A stretch of 32,348 bases of DNA from a bacterium. Its GTDB lineage: Bacteria; Desulfobacterota; S145-22. Below are positions 24,869 through 32,348 of this stretch, one piece after another (positions within the stretch are counted from its first letter, which is position 1; every line of letters starts with the position of its first letter). The DNA lies in NCBI GenBank assembly GCA_029934085.1, contig JAOZMY010000018.1, positions 2,020-34,367 of the forward strand, read 5' to 3'. Below the pieces are notes generated by a model. The model saw only the letters and a program-made list of their open reading frames with translations. It was not told where the DNA came from and ran no database searches. Made by a program: the position numbers and the translations under genes.

Positions 24869-25848
24869 TAGTGCTCTCTGTGATTATTGTAGAATTCTAC
24901 GGTTTTGCGTATCCCCTCTTCGAGAGAGACCTTGGGGTCCCACCCAATGGTTTTCCGGATCTTCGTGATATCCGCCACGTAGTCTCCCGGTTCCACCTCC
25001 TTGCGTTCCCGGGTGAACGGCACATGGGCAACATTCCCCTTGCCTGTTACGGCCACGATCGTTTCTGCCAGGTCCTGGAAGGAGATTCCCCGGCCGGTTC
25101 CTACATTGTAGACATCCCCGTAAGCTCGGGACGTCGTGGCGGTTTGGAGGAGTGCGTCGATCAGGTCATCCACATAGAGGAAATCTCTCAGGATGCTTCC
25201 GTCCCCGAAGACGGGAATGGTTTCGTTATCCATGGCCTTTCGTATAAACCAGTTTAGGACCCCGTACTCGTCGTGCATCATCTGATGGCGCGGACCAAAG
25301 GTGTTGGTGATCCTTAGACAAACGCCGCGTAAACCCTTCACGTTGTGGTAGACCAGGACCATCTTCTCCGCTGTGAGGTTCGTGATGGCGTAGATGCCGA
25401 CAGGGTTGGTGGGATGTTCCTCGTCCACGGGGAGATGAACGCTCTTCCCGTATTCCCCCCGTGTTCCTGCAAAAATGATTCGGGTGTCGGGGTTATGGTG
25501 ATGGCATGCCTCCAGCAACACGAGAGTTCCCTTGCAATTGATATCGAGATCCTGGATGGGGTTACGCATGCTGTCTACATGATTGACCTGCCCCGCCAGA
25601 TGGAAGATGTAGTCTTTCCCCTGGACGAGGTAGTTCATGGACAGCTCGTTCCGAATATCACTGAAATTGATATGAACTTGATCCTTGATGGGCTCTATAT
25701 TGAAGAGGTTCCCCCCCTGCCTGGGGAGCATGTTGTCGACGAGGGTCACGTTGGCGCCCAAGCCAACCAGGCGTATGGCCAGATTACTCCCGATAAATCC
25801 CAGGCCACCCGTGATCAGGACATTGGCGTTTTCAAAGGGGTTTGTCAC
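24856..25848 (-). CDS. NAD-dependent sugar epimerase/dehydratase (SDR) lacking the usual catalytic Lys
   Basis: Extended SDR of 330 residues. GGLGFIGSN binds NAD, and a central sugar-binding region carries FGPRHQM and a GDGSILRDFLYVDD block. The expected YxxxK appears as YAITN: the Tyr is kept but the Lys codon is Asn (AAC on the minus strand, near 25393). The Ser/Thr strand reads GTRGEYG. In a related SDR group the reverse is seen (NGINK). GTG at 25848 is preferred: GAGG lies 6 nt upstream, and the longer frame (25896) reads into the upstream gene. It overlaps the GT2 gene by 17 nt. It may act as an epimerase, a dehydratase or a degenerate partner. Confidence 0.86.
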   Translation of the reverse strand: MTNPFENANVLITGGLGFIGSNLAIRLVGLGANVTLVDNMLPRQGGNLFNIEPIKDQVHINFSDIRNELSMNYLVQGKDYIFHLAGQVNHVDSMRNPIQDLDINCKGTLVLLEACHHHNPDTRIIFAGTRGEYGKSVHLPVDEEHPTNPVGIYAITNLTAEKMVLVYHNVKGLRGVCLRITNTFGPRHQMMHDEYGVLNWFIRKAMDNETIPVFGDGSILRDFLYVDDLIDALLQTATTSRAYGDVYNVGTGRGISFQDLAETIVAVTGKGNVAHVPFTRERKEVEPGDYVADITKIRKTIGWDPKVSLEEGIRKTVEFYNNHREHYWNP

Positions 25849-26626
25849 GTTCCTCCTCGTTCTGTGGAACCTTGTAGAACTCCCATAGTTTAGCATACTT
25901 TGTCAGGACATAGAAGGCGCTCGCAGCGGCGATATAGAGTCCAGGGAATCCATCGAGGAATCCCCTTTTCAGAAAATACTCCTTGAGGAATCGAAGTATG
26001 GAGCGGAAGAAGATGTGGACGGGCCCCACCTTCCGGCCCTGTTCGAACATATCCCTCGCCGCCGTTTCGGAATAGTTGTCGATGGTTTGGACCTGTCCTG
26101 AGATGTTTCGATAGGGAAAGTGAAGGTAGGGATGTTTCAGTTCCCCCACGGGGCCGTCCACCGTGACCTTCGCGTGGAGATCTCCCTCCCATCGTCCCCT
26201 ATCTCTGCGATACAGGCGGATTTCCCTATCGGATGCCCATGCCCCGTGTTTGATCCAACGCCCCATAAAGAAGTTGCGGCGAGAGATGACGTATCCGTTG
26301 TAGGTTTCCCCGTTGTTGGCTAAGGTGTGGCGAATTTCATCCCAGACTGTTTCCGGGACCACCTCGTCCGCGTCCACGAACATGATCCAGAGGTTTTTCG
26401 TCAAATCCGCCGCCTTCTGGTACTGCCGTCGGAATCCCGCCCAATCCTGATGGTAGAGTTTGACGGGATAAGACTTGCAAATCTCGATCGACCGGTCGGT
26501 GCTTCCGGAATCCAATACCACCACTTCGTCAGCGTGTGGAACCACGCTTTCCAGACAAGCCCTTAAGGTGCGTTCGTTGTTGAAGGTCAGGATGTAAACG
26601 GAAATGGGGGGAAAGGGTTTATCCAT
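25832..26626 (-). CDS. Family 2 glycosyltransferase, WaaE/KdtX-like LPS core enzyme
   Basis: Inverting GT-A glycosyltransferase, 264 residues, probably acting at the cytoplasmic face in LPS-core or related glycan assembly. Nucleotide-binding start ISVYILTFNNERTLRACLES, then VVLDSGSTDRS, and the metal-binding motif VDADEVVPE. GRWIKHGAWASDREIRLYRR and EGDLHAKV are typical of the WaaE/KdtX group, which adds glucose or a similar sugar to inner-core heptose or Kdo. A hydrophobic C-terminal stretch (about 220-245) may associate with the membrane. It overlaps the GT4 stop by 8 nt. Confidence 0.88.
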   Translation of the reverse strand: MDKPFPPISVYILTFNNERTLRACLESVVPHADEVVVLDSGSTDRSIEICKSYPVKLYHQDWAGFRRQYQKAADLTKNLWIMFVDADEVVPETVWDEIRHTLANNGETYNGYVISRRNFFMGRWIKHGAWASDREIRLYRRDRGRWEGDLHAKVTVDGPVGELKHPYLHFPYRNISGQVQTIDNYSETAARDMFEQGRKVGPVHIFFRSILRFLKEYFLKRGFLDGFPGLYIAAASAFYVLTKYAKLWEFYKVPQNEEERDKPL

Positions 26627-27803
26627 GGGTTTTTTCTTTAATTACCTCGTCGTATAGTTGGAGAATCCGGTCGATGTGGTTGTCAAGACCAACAGACGCG
26701 ACCAATAGTGGGGATTGCTGAAGAGCCTCCGCCCGGATCTCCTCCGGGAAGAAGTGATAAATGGCTCTCGCGATCTCTTCTGGGTCATCATTGTTCTCTA
26801 ATACCATACCCGTGGCTGGAACGTCTATGAGGGTATGGGTTCCGTTCCAGTGTGACGTGATAACGGGCAGGCCCGAGGCCAACGCCTCCAAAACCACGAG
26901 TGCGGCGGAATCGTAGAAGGTGGGCAGTACGAAGATGTCCGATGCGGTGTAGAGCTTTTCCATTTCCGAAGATGGGCCGAGGAAGGCGACGAACTTGCTC
27001 ACTCCCAACTTGTCTGCGAGCCTTTTCCACCGTTTGTGAGACTCATTCCCCGCAACCAGAAGGCGGAAGGGGTGATTGTTATCCGCTATTTCTTTCAGGA
27101 CGGTCAGACTCCGAAGAAGGGGGTGAAGACCTTTGAGCCGGAAGTTGTTTCCCGCGAAAAGGAGAGCGATCTCGTCATCGGACAGCCGAAGTCGCTCCCT
27201 CTCCGCGGCACGGAATCTCTCACGGTTCCGGGGGCTGAAGCGGTCGAGTTCCGCGGGATTTTGGATGAGCACGATTTTATTCTCGGGGATTTGCGGGTAG
27301 CGTGCTCGGATATGCTCCCGGATCATGGGAGAGATGGCAAGGATACGGCGGGTTTTCTCTGAAAGGTATTGTTGCCTCTGAAGGGATAAGATCGTTTGTT
27401 CTTTCGGTGACAGGAGTCGTTGTATCCTTTTGAAGGCCCTATGAAATGCGTTATCGTAGGAGGCGAAATATCTTTCCAGCCAGACCTGTTCTACGCCCCC
27501 GTGTGGGTTGAAGACATCGGCACCCACAGTGTGCCCTACATCGTGAACGATGTCGAAATCTCCTTTTTCGATCTCCTCTCGACAGTTGCGAGCGAAACTC
27601 AGAACCTTGAAAAATCCGGGCCAGTCGGGAACCTTAATTCGGTGGTAATGAATTCTTTTCGGAGGGGCGCCAGGCGGAAACCTCCGTGCCAGGATCGTAA
27701 CATCGTGGCCCCGCTCGGCAAGCTTCTCGGCAAGGATCTGGACGTATCGCTCACCGCCTCCTTTGGCGGGTAGGAACCGGTCAATGACAAGGGCGATTTT
27801 CAT
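26619..27803 (-). CDS. Family 4 glycosyltransferase, WaaG/RfaG-like
   Basis: Retaining GT-B enzyme, 394 residues. The N-terminal Rossmann half contains GGGERYVQILAEKLAERGHDV, with the Gly-rich acceptor-side loop. The C-terminal half holds FAGNNFRLKGL, VAGNE and the nucleotide-sugar site YDSAALVVLEALASGLPVIT. The E-x7-E pair is D-x7-E, a conservative change seen in some WaaG-like proteins. WaaG adds glucose to the LPS outer-core start, so the role is probably LPS core synthesis. ATG at 27803 has no clear SD. It is the first gene of the five-gene minus-strand operon. Confidence 0.9.
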   Translation of the reverse strand: MKIALVIDRFLPAKGGGERYVQILAEKLAERGHDVTILARRFPPGAPPKRIHYHRIKVPDWPGFFKVLSFARNCREEIEKGDFDIVHDVGHTVGADVFNPHGGVEQVWLERYFASYDNAFHRAFKRIQRLLSPKEQTILSLQRQQYLSEKTRRILAISPMIREHIRARYPQIPENKIVLIQNPAELDRFSPRNRERFRAAERERLRLSDDEIALLFAGNNFRLKGLHPLLRSLTVLKEIADNNHPFRLLVAGNESHKRWKRLADKLGVSKFVAFLGPSSEMEKLYTASDIFVLPTFYDSAALVVLEALASGLPVITSHWNGTHTLIDVPATGMVLENNDDPEEIARAIYHFFPEEIRAEALQQSPLLVASVGLDNHIDRILQLYDEVIKEKTHG

Positions 27804-27851
27804 CGGAACAGTCTTTTGGCCTCTCGAGGTTCAGGGTTTTCAAAACAAATC

Positions 27852-27881
27852 ATGCTAACACAGGGGAAACGAAGGTGTCAA
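27852..27881 (-). promoter_or_regulatory. Sigma70-type promoter for the glycosyltransferase operon
   Basis: On the minus strand: -35 TTGACA (27876-27881), an 18-bp spacer, then -10 TAGCAT (27852-27857; four of six) preceded by TGT, an extended-10 element. It would give a leader of about 40 nt before the GT4 start at 27803. Confidence 0.52.
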
Positions 27882-27928
27882 TTTGCTGTCTTGTAGCACA
27901 TGGCTGAAGGCATTCCCCTGAAAAGACC

Positions 27929-27957
27929 TTTAAAATATTTTGCCATTTAGGTATAAT
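27929..27957 (+). promoter_or_regulatory. Sigma70-type promoter for the tungsten-uptake regulator operon
   Basis: -35 TTTAAA (27929-27934; four of six), a 17-bp spacer and a perfect -10 TATAAT (27952-27957). The start site would be near 27964, leaving a leader of about 76 nt that contains the phased repeats. Confidence 0.57.
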
Positions 27958-28002
27958 TATGGATATCAAGTAATAATTTAGGATAATTTAGGATAATTTT
28001 CT
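27953..28002 (+). repeat. Phased 10-bp direct repeats, candidate operator
   Basis: ATAATTTAGG occurs at 27973-27982 and 27983-27992; a partial copy ATAATTTT follows at 27993-28000. A diverged copy ATAATTATGG at 27953-27962, overlapping the -10, falls in the same 10-bp register, with one unrelated 10-mer between. Copies lie on one face of the helix, as expected for cooperative binding by a small HTH regulator, perhaps the one encoded downstream. Confidence 0.6.
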
Positions 28003-28039
28003 TGACCACCCTTGTATTTTATGGTAGGAGGATACGGAA

Positions 28040-28951
28040 ATGAGTCAGGAAATCATGAACACGAAAGAAGTAGCCAACTATCTCGGCCTGAACGAGAAGC
28101 GTATCTACCAGCTTGCCAAGCTTGGGGAGATCCCAGCAACCCGTATCGGTGGGAAATGGATCTTCCCGCGGGCCCTAATGGATCAATGGATCTTAGAGCG
28201 GGCAAAAGGTAATCTTAAGGGCAATGTAACGATTCCCGCCCACATCCTCGTGGTCATGGGCAGCAACGACTTTGCGTGGGAGATCGTGGGACACATGCTA
28301 CAAGATACCCCCTACCACATGGTGGTTTCGATGGCCAACGTGGGGAGCACGGGAGGGTTGATTGCCTTGGAGCAAGGATTGGCGCACGTGGCGGGAGTTC
28401 ATCTCTTTGATCCGGAAACGGGGGAGTACAATCTTCCCTACTTCCCAAAATTTCTGCAGGGAAAAGAGATTGTGGCTTTCCATCTCTTCGCCCGGGAGCA
28501 GGGACTCATGGTAAAACGGGGAAATCCCCTAAAGGTCGGAGGGGTTGAGGAGCTTGCCCGTTCGGAGATCCGTTTTGTCAATCGGCAGAAGGGCTCGGGG
28601 ACCCGCCTGCTTTTCGACTATGAGCTGAAACGTCGCGGAATTGACCCGGAAGAGGTTCGAGGCTACCACCACGAGGTGAATACTCACCTGGCCGTGGCTA
28701 TGGAGATCCTCAGGGGAAGGGCGGATTGCGGGATGGGTGTCGATTCCGTCACGAGATCCCTTGGTCTGGGATTTATCCCGATCCGCGAGGAGAGTTACGA
28801 TCTGGTGGTCCTGAAGGAAAACATGAACCTTCCTCAGGTTAAATCTCTCCTCAAGGTGATTCGATCCGGGGAGTTCCGCGAGGCCCTCGAAGGTGTGGGT
28901 GGATACGGTTTGGAAGCCGCGGGAGAAAAAATTTGGGAGGGAGTTGTGTGA
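28040..28951 (+). CDS. Excisionase-type HTH regulator with periplasmic-binding-like sensor domain, probable W/Mo-responsive
   Basis: One-component regulator, 303 residues. An N-terminal excisionase-family (HTH_17) domain spans about 6-52: MNTKEVANYLGLNEKRIYQL, with IPATRIGGKWIFPR as wing. Residues about 65-290 form a PBP-like domain of the kind found in molybdate-binding proteins and at the C-terminus of some MoeA proteins, with GSTGGLIALEQG and VNRQKGSGTRLLFDYEL as ligand-loop candidates. It lacks a signal peptide, so it senses in the cytoplasm. AGGAGGA precedes the ATG. The GTGA overlap with the barrel gene, and the tungstate-binding protein next, argue that it controls tungsten/molybdenum uptake. 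It is not TunR: that family has a recombinase-type DNA-binding domain. Confidence 0.83.
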   Translation: MSQEIMNTKEVANYLGLNEKRIYQLAKLGEIPATRIGGKWIFPRALMDQWILERAKGNLKGNVTIPAHILVVMGSNDFAWEIVGHMLQDTPYHMVVSMANVGSTGGLIALEQGLAHVAGVHLFDPETGEYNLPYFPKFLQGKEIVAFHLFAREQGLMVKRGNPLKVGGVEELARSEIRFVNRQKGSGTRLLFDYELKRRGIDPEEVRGYHHEVNTHLAVAMEILRGRADCGMGVDSVTRSLGLGFIPIREESYDLVVLKENMNLPQVKSLLKVIRSGEFREALEGVGGYGLEAAGEKIWEGVV

Positions 28952-30363
28952 AAAAGGGTTTTGAACGCGGAAGGTTTGCAGGTGATTTACAGTGGATCTG
29001 TGGCAGTTTATTTTGTTTGTTATTCCTGGTTTTGGCTGTCCCTTCACATGCGAAGACAAACAAGGACAAAAAGAAGGGAAAATTAACGTTCGGGACAGAG
29101 ATCCGTCTCAGATTTGAGTCCCAGGACAACTTCAACCTGAAGTTCTATGGTCCCGATCCACCCAACGGGGATACCAATGACAAATTTGTCTTGTGGCGAC
29201 TCCGTATGGGAGTGGACTACAGACCCAACGAGGTGATTCATCTTCGGCTATGGGGGCAGGACGCCCGTGACTTTGGGTGTGGGTTTGATAAAGAGGACTT
29301 CTATAACCCCATCTTCCGGATGGAGACGAATCCGTGTGAGGATCAGCTCGAGCTCTGGGAGACATATCTCGAAATCAAGAAGCCGTACAAGTGGCCGGTG
29401 GCGCTGAGAGCAGGGAGGCAGCGGATCTATTACGGGGACAAGCGGGTGTTCGGTCCGGGACAGTGGGGAAACTCGGGAAGGTGGATCTGGGATGCGGTCA
29501 AGATGTCCTTTTTCATCCCCAAAGGCTTCATCGACGTCTATTACGGCCGCACCCAGCTGCATGAACCCACCCAATTCAGCCTGAACCACCGGCACGGCTT
29601 CGAATCAGTCGGAACCTATTCCCACATCACCCTTCCCGAAAGTTTGCTTTCCATCGGGGTGGAGCCTTTTGCCATGACCAAATACGACCGTCACAAGCGA
29701 TACAGGGGAGAAGGCGGAAAGCTGGGGGATCTGAAGGCGGCCTATGCGGGGATACGGGTCTTTAAGAAGAATTTGCATGGGTTCGATCTGGATGTGACCT
29801 ACGTCCGTGAGTTCGGCGATTTTTCGGATGATACCATCCAGGCGTATGGGTACCATTTGCTTGCGGCCTACAATTTCAACACCTGTCCTTACCGTCCTCG
29901 GATCAGCCTCGAGTACTCGGTGGGATCAGGGGATGACGACCCGAAGGACGGGAAGCGCAAAACCTTCGATGGGGCATTTGGTGCCCGCGATAGGGTGCTT
30001 GGGCGGATGAACCTCTTTCGGTGGTGGAACATCAGGGACGCCCAGATCAATTTGGAACTACGACCGAAAAAGTGGAAATGGTTTTACCTCAAAACAGAAC
30101 TTCACAAGTTCTGGTTGGACGAGAAAAAAGACGGCTGGTCTCTAAACCCGAAACGTTACAGGGATAAGACAGGAAACTCGGGGGACGAGGTAGGCAAGGA
30201 GTTTGACATCGTTCTCAAGTTCGATCTTCCCAAAGGTCACCAGATTCAGGCGGGTTACGGCCATTTCTGGCCGGACGAATTTGTTAAGAAAGTCGCTTCC
30301 AACAGGCAGGCCAACTGGTTTTTCCTCCAGTGGCAATACACGTTCAACTGGAAGATCTTATGA
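28948..30363 (+). CDS. Outer-membrane beta-barrel, alginate-export (AlgE-like) family
   Basis: 471 residues from GTG at 28948, which overlaps the regulator stop (GTGA) and has GGAGG 7 nt upstream; a TTG at 28933 is less likely. A signal peptide (hydrophobic about 18-35, ending PSHA) is followed by a long run of alternating beta strands rich in aromatic and charged residues. Examples are TFGTEIRLRFES, WRLRMGVDYRP and ALRAGRQRIYYGDKRVFGP, the last a hallmark of the alginate_export family. The C-terminus ends in aromatic strands (WFFLQWQYTFNWKIL), as outer-membrane barrels do. Its position between a metal-oxyanion regulator and a tungstate-binding protein suggests a specific porin for molybdate or tungstate; no alginate genes are nearby. 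Confidence 0.82.
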   Translation: MKKGFERGRFAGDLQWICGSLFCLLFLVLAVPSHAKTNKDKKKGKLTFGTEIRLRFESQDNFNLKFYGPDPPNGDTNDKFVLWRLRMGVDYRPNEVIHLRLWGQDARDFGCGFDKEDFYNPIFRMETNPCEDQLELWETYLEIKKPYKWPVALRAGRQRIYYGDKRVFGPGQWGNSGRWIWDAVKMSFFIPKGFIDVYYGRTQLHEPTQFSLNHRHGFESVGTYSHITLPESLLSIGVEPFAMTKYDRHKRYRGEGGKLGDLKAAYAGIRVFKKNLHGFDLDVTYVREFGDFSDDTIQAYGYHLLAAYNFNTCPYRPRISLEYSVGSGDDDPKDGKRKTFDGAFGARDRVLGRMNLFRWWNIRDAQINLELRPKKWKWFYLKTELHKFWLDEKKDGWSLNPKRYRDKTGNSGDEVGKEFDIVLKFDLPKGHQIQAGYGHFWPDEFVKKVASNRQANWFFLQWQYTFNWKIL

Positions 30364-30400
30364 ACGAGAACGGGGGTTTTACCGTGAGGGAACAGTCTGA

Positions 30401-32215
30401 ATGAAGATGAAGATGCAGATGCGGCAAAGATATCTCTGGATGGCCTTTTTTTTCGTAGGGATTATTTTCCTTTTCCACGGGGCAGGAATTGCGCAGACCA
30501 AGCCCAAGGCAGTGTATGGCACTGGTCAGGCCACGTTCGTAGTGGCTACGGGCAGCCCCGGGGCGTTGGGGTTGCTCAAAGCCCTGGCCGATCCCTTCTG
30601 TAAAGCCAACGATTGCCGCCTGGTCTGGTACAAGAAAGGGAGCGGCGCGTCCCTTGCCTTCATGAAGGCGGGGAAGTGTGACGTGATCATGGTGCACGCC
30701 CCCGCCGCGGAGAAGAAGGCCGTGGCCGAGGGATGGGCAACCCATCGAACCATCATCGGGGCGAATCAATTCTTCATCGTGGGTCCCAAATCGGACCCAG
30801 CCGGAATCAGGAAGGCCACCTCGGCCAAAGAGGCATACGCCATGATCGCCAGGGCAAAGGCCAAATTCTTCTCGCGGGGCGACAATTCCGGGACCAACAA
30901 GCGGGAATTGAAGATATGGAAACTGGCGGGGATTACTCCCTCCGGGTCCTGGTACATTATTACCCACGACTTCATGGGCCCCACGCTCCTGCGAGCGGAT
31001 CGGGAAAAGGGCTACTTCATGACGGACAACAGCACCTACTACGTGAAGAAAACCAAGATCAAGCACCTCGTGCCCCTCTTCAAGGGAGATCCTATTCTCA
31101 TCAACGTCTATCACGCCTTGATGCCGAACCCAAAAAAGTACCCGAAGCGCAACACGAAGCTGGCCCGGAAATTCATCGATTTTGTTGCCTCGCCCGAGGG
31201 CCAGAAGATCATTAAGGCCTTTGGGGAGAAGCGGTATGGCCGTCCTCTCTATCAGGATGCGGCTGTGGCCCTGAAACTGGAAGAAAAACTGGAGGGAAAG
31301 TCCGAGTCTGAGAAAATCTCGGGAAAAATCGTCATCTTCCACGCGGGCAGCCTGACCCTTCCCCTCTACAAGATGGAAAAGGCCTTTGAGAAAGCCCATC
31401 CCGGGGTGGATATCGTCCGGGAGGCGGCGGGAAGCCGCACCTGCGCCCGGAAGATTGTTGACCTGAAACGTCCCTGCGACATCATGATCTCGGCGGACGA
31501 TTCCGTCATCGACAAGTTTCTTATCCCCGACTACGCCGATTTCAACATCCGCTTCGCCAGCAACCAGATGGTCTTGTGTTACACCGACAAGAGCCGTCAT
31601 CACGAAACCATCAACGCGGACAACTGGTACAAAATCCTCCTGGATAAAAAGGTGGTCTGGGGGCAGTCGGATCCCAATGCCGATCCGTGTGGTTACCGGG
31701 CCCTGATGGTGATGCAGCTCGCAGAAAAGTATTATGGCATCAAGGGACTGTATAGATCCCTCCTGGCAAACCGGCCCATGAAAAACATCCGGCCCAAGTC
31801 GGTGGAATTGGTGGTGCTTCTCCAGACGGGTGACATGGACTACGCCTGGGAGTACCGCTCCGTGGCGGTGCAGCACAAATTGAAGTTCGTGGAGCTTCCT
31901 ACCAAGATCAACCTGGGCAGCACCGATTACAACGACTTTTACAAGCACGCCGTGGTGGAGATCTCCGGGAATAAACCGGGAACCAAGATCAAAAAGGTGT
32001 GTAAGGCCATCACTTATGGTGCGACGTTATTGAAGAAGGCCCCCAACCGCCCGGCGGCCATCGCCTTTCTGAGCTATCTCCTCGATCCTGAGGGGGGCGT
32101 GAGGATCCTCAAGGCCATGGGACAGCCGCCCATCGTCCCCGCCTGGGTTACCTCGAAGGCCATGAAAGAAAAGGTGCCGTCGGCGTTTCGCGAGCGAGTG
32201 GTGGTACGGAAATAG
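30401..32215 (+). CDS. Fused TupA-WtpA tungstate-binding periplasmic protein
   Basis: A 604-residue secreted protein (signal peptide about 8-31, ending GIAQ) joining two solute-binding domains of different families. Residues about 43-290 are TupA-like: [36 protein letters not shown] and the oxyanion loop SRGDNSGT (158-165). Residues about 308-600 are WtpA/archaeal-ModA-like: [27 protein letters not shown] and [12 protein letters not shown]. Asp428 ([10 protein letters not shown]) and Glu484 (YAWEYRSVA) occupy the places of the Asp and Glu that complete octahedral oxyanion binding in that family. Tungstate, with molybdate as second choice, is the expected ligand. Several ATGs lie in a row; 30401 is best spaced from GAGGGA. 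ABC permease genes may lie beyond the window. Confidence 0.9.
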   Translation: MKMKMQMRQRYLWMAFFFVGIIFLFHGAGIAQTKPKAVYGTGQATFVVATGSPGALGLLKALADPFCKANDCRLVWYKKGSGASLAFMKAGKCDVIMVHAPAAEKKAVAEGWATHRTIIGANQFFIVGPKSDPAGIRKATSAKEAYAMIARAKAKFFSRGDNSGTNKRELKIWKLAGITPSGSWYIITHDFMGPTLLRADREKGYFMTDNSTYYVKKTKIKHLVPLFKGDPILINVYHALMPNPKKYPKRNTKLARKFIDFVASPEGQKIIKAFGEKRYGRPLYQDAAVALKLEEKLEGKSESEKISGKIVIFHAGSLTLPLYKMEKAFEKAHPGVDIVREAAGSRTCARKIVDLKRPCDIMISADDSVIDKFLIPDYADFNIRFASNQMVLCYTDKSRHHETINADNWYKILLDKKVVWGQSDPNADPCGYRALMVMQLAEKYYGIKGLYRSLLANRPMKNIRPKSVELVVLLQTGDMDYAWEYRSVAVQHKLKFVELPTKINLGSTDYNDFYKHAVVEISGNKPGTKIKKVCKAITYGATLLKKAPNRPAAIAFLSYLLDPEGGVRILKAMGQPPIVPAWVTSKAMKEKVPSAFRERVVVRK

Positions 32216-32227
32216 AAGGGGTAAAGG

Positions 32228-32348
32228 GTGAAAGGAAACGCGAAGCACCAGATTTACCTTGAATTGGAATTGCGGAAGGCCTTGAGGTTCAGAGTGCCGA
32301 AGGGCGTGAAGCTCACCTTGATGCTCATGAGAACGGCCAGAATCACCG
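32228..32348 (+). CDS. Start of an open frame running off the window
   Basis: A GTG at 32228 follows AAGGGG (32217-32222) by 5 nt and opens a frame without stops to the window end. It encodes about 40 basic residues (KGNAKHQIYLELELRKALRF, then VPKGVKLTLMLMRTARIT). This could be the cytoplasmic N-terminus of an ABC permease or another gene of the tungsten module, but too little is present to assign it. Confidence 0.4.
   Translation, partial: MKGNAKHQIYLELELRKALRFRVPKGVKLTLMLMRTARIT

Noticed and set aside
28040-28951. Assignment of the HTH-PBP regulator as TunR
   Set aside because: TunR has a XerC/D-type DNA-binding domain; this protein has an excisionase-type HTH.
28040-28951. Phage or integrative-element excisionase
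   Set aside because: The excisionase-like HTH is only the first 50 residues; the rest is a ligand-binding domain, and no integrase, attachment repeats or phage genes are near.
30344-31948. Very long minus-strand open frame (534 codons) opposite the tungstate-binding gene
   Set aside because: It is antisense to a gene with unmistakable TupA and WtpA motifs, its translation is rich in His/Gly/Arg with no recognisable domain, and it has no SD; it is a by-product of codon bias.

Overview
The window looks like chromosomal DNA from a Gram-negative, probably strictly anaerobic bacterium. LptD, LpxH and lipopolysaccharide-core glycosyltransferases show an outer membrane with LPS. A tungsten/molybdenum aldehyde ferredoxin oxidoreductase (AOR), two CaiB-type CoA-transferase-family proteins and a tungstate-binding protein fit an anaerobic Desulfobacterota-like (deltaproteobacterial) lineage. 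That placement is inference from gene content only. No tRNA, rRNA, CRISPR array, insertion sequence or phage gene was seen. No gene-free stretch exceeds 300 bases; the longest are 7198-7490 (293 bp) and 27804-28039 (236 bp), and both hold divergent promoters.

Region 1 (1-1950): the 3' end of a hybrid sensor kinase/receiver protein, then ribF.

Region 2 (1965-15806): a nucleobase-catabolism island. It encodes all steps of reductive pyrimidine breakdown: an SLC23/NCS2-type permease, the two-subunit dihydropyrimidine dehydrogenase (preT-preA, minus strand), dihydropyrimidinase, an N-carbamoyl-beta-alanine amidohydrolase of the nitrilase family, and a class-III omega-aminotransferase. In place of a malonate-semialdehyde dehydrogenase or reductase there is an AOR between the amidohydrolase and the dihydropyrimidinase. 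The island is flanked by an alpha-methylacyl-CoA-racemase-like protein and a formyl-CoA-transferase-like protein. I infer an anaerobic route from uracil (or thymine) to malonate (or methylmalonate) and its CoA ester, with AOR supplying low-potential electrons. Three small membrane proteins, one SemiSWEET-like, sit between the permease and the second CoA transferase.

Region 3 (15901-27803): the cell-envelope region. On the plus strand are lptD, a dTDP-rhamnose-type set (rmlA, rmlC-like, rmlB, rmlD), ugd and lpxH. On the minus strand are a GT4 and a GT2 glycosyltransferase, an SDR sugar epimerase/dehydratase with an unusual active site, a DegT sugar aminotransferase and engB.

Region 4 (27804-32348): a tungsten/molybdenum acquisition module. 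It has a regulator (excisionase-type HTH fused to a periplasmic-binding-like domain) behind a promoter with 10-bp-phased direct repeats, an outer-membrane beta-barrel, and a 604-residue protein that fuses a TupA-like and a WtpA/ModA-like tungstate-binding domain. It probably supplies metal to tungstoenzymes such as the AOR of region 2. The start of another reading frame runs off the right edge.
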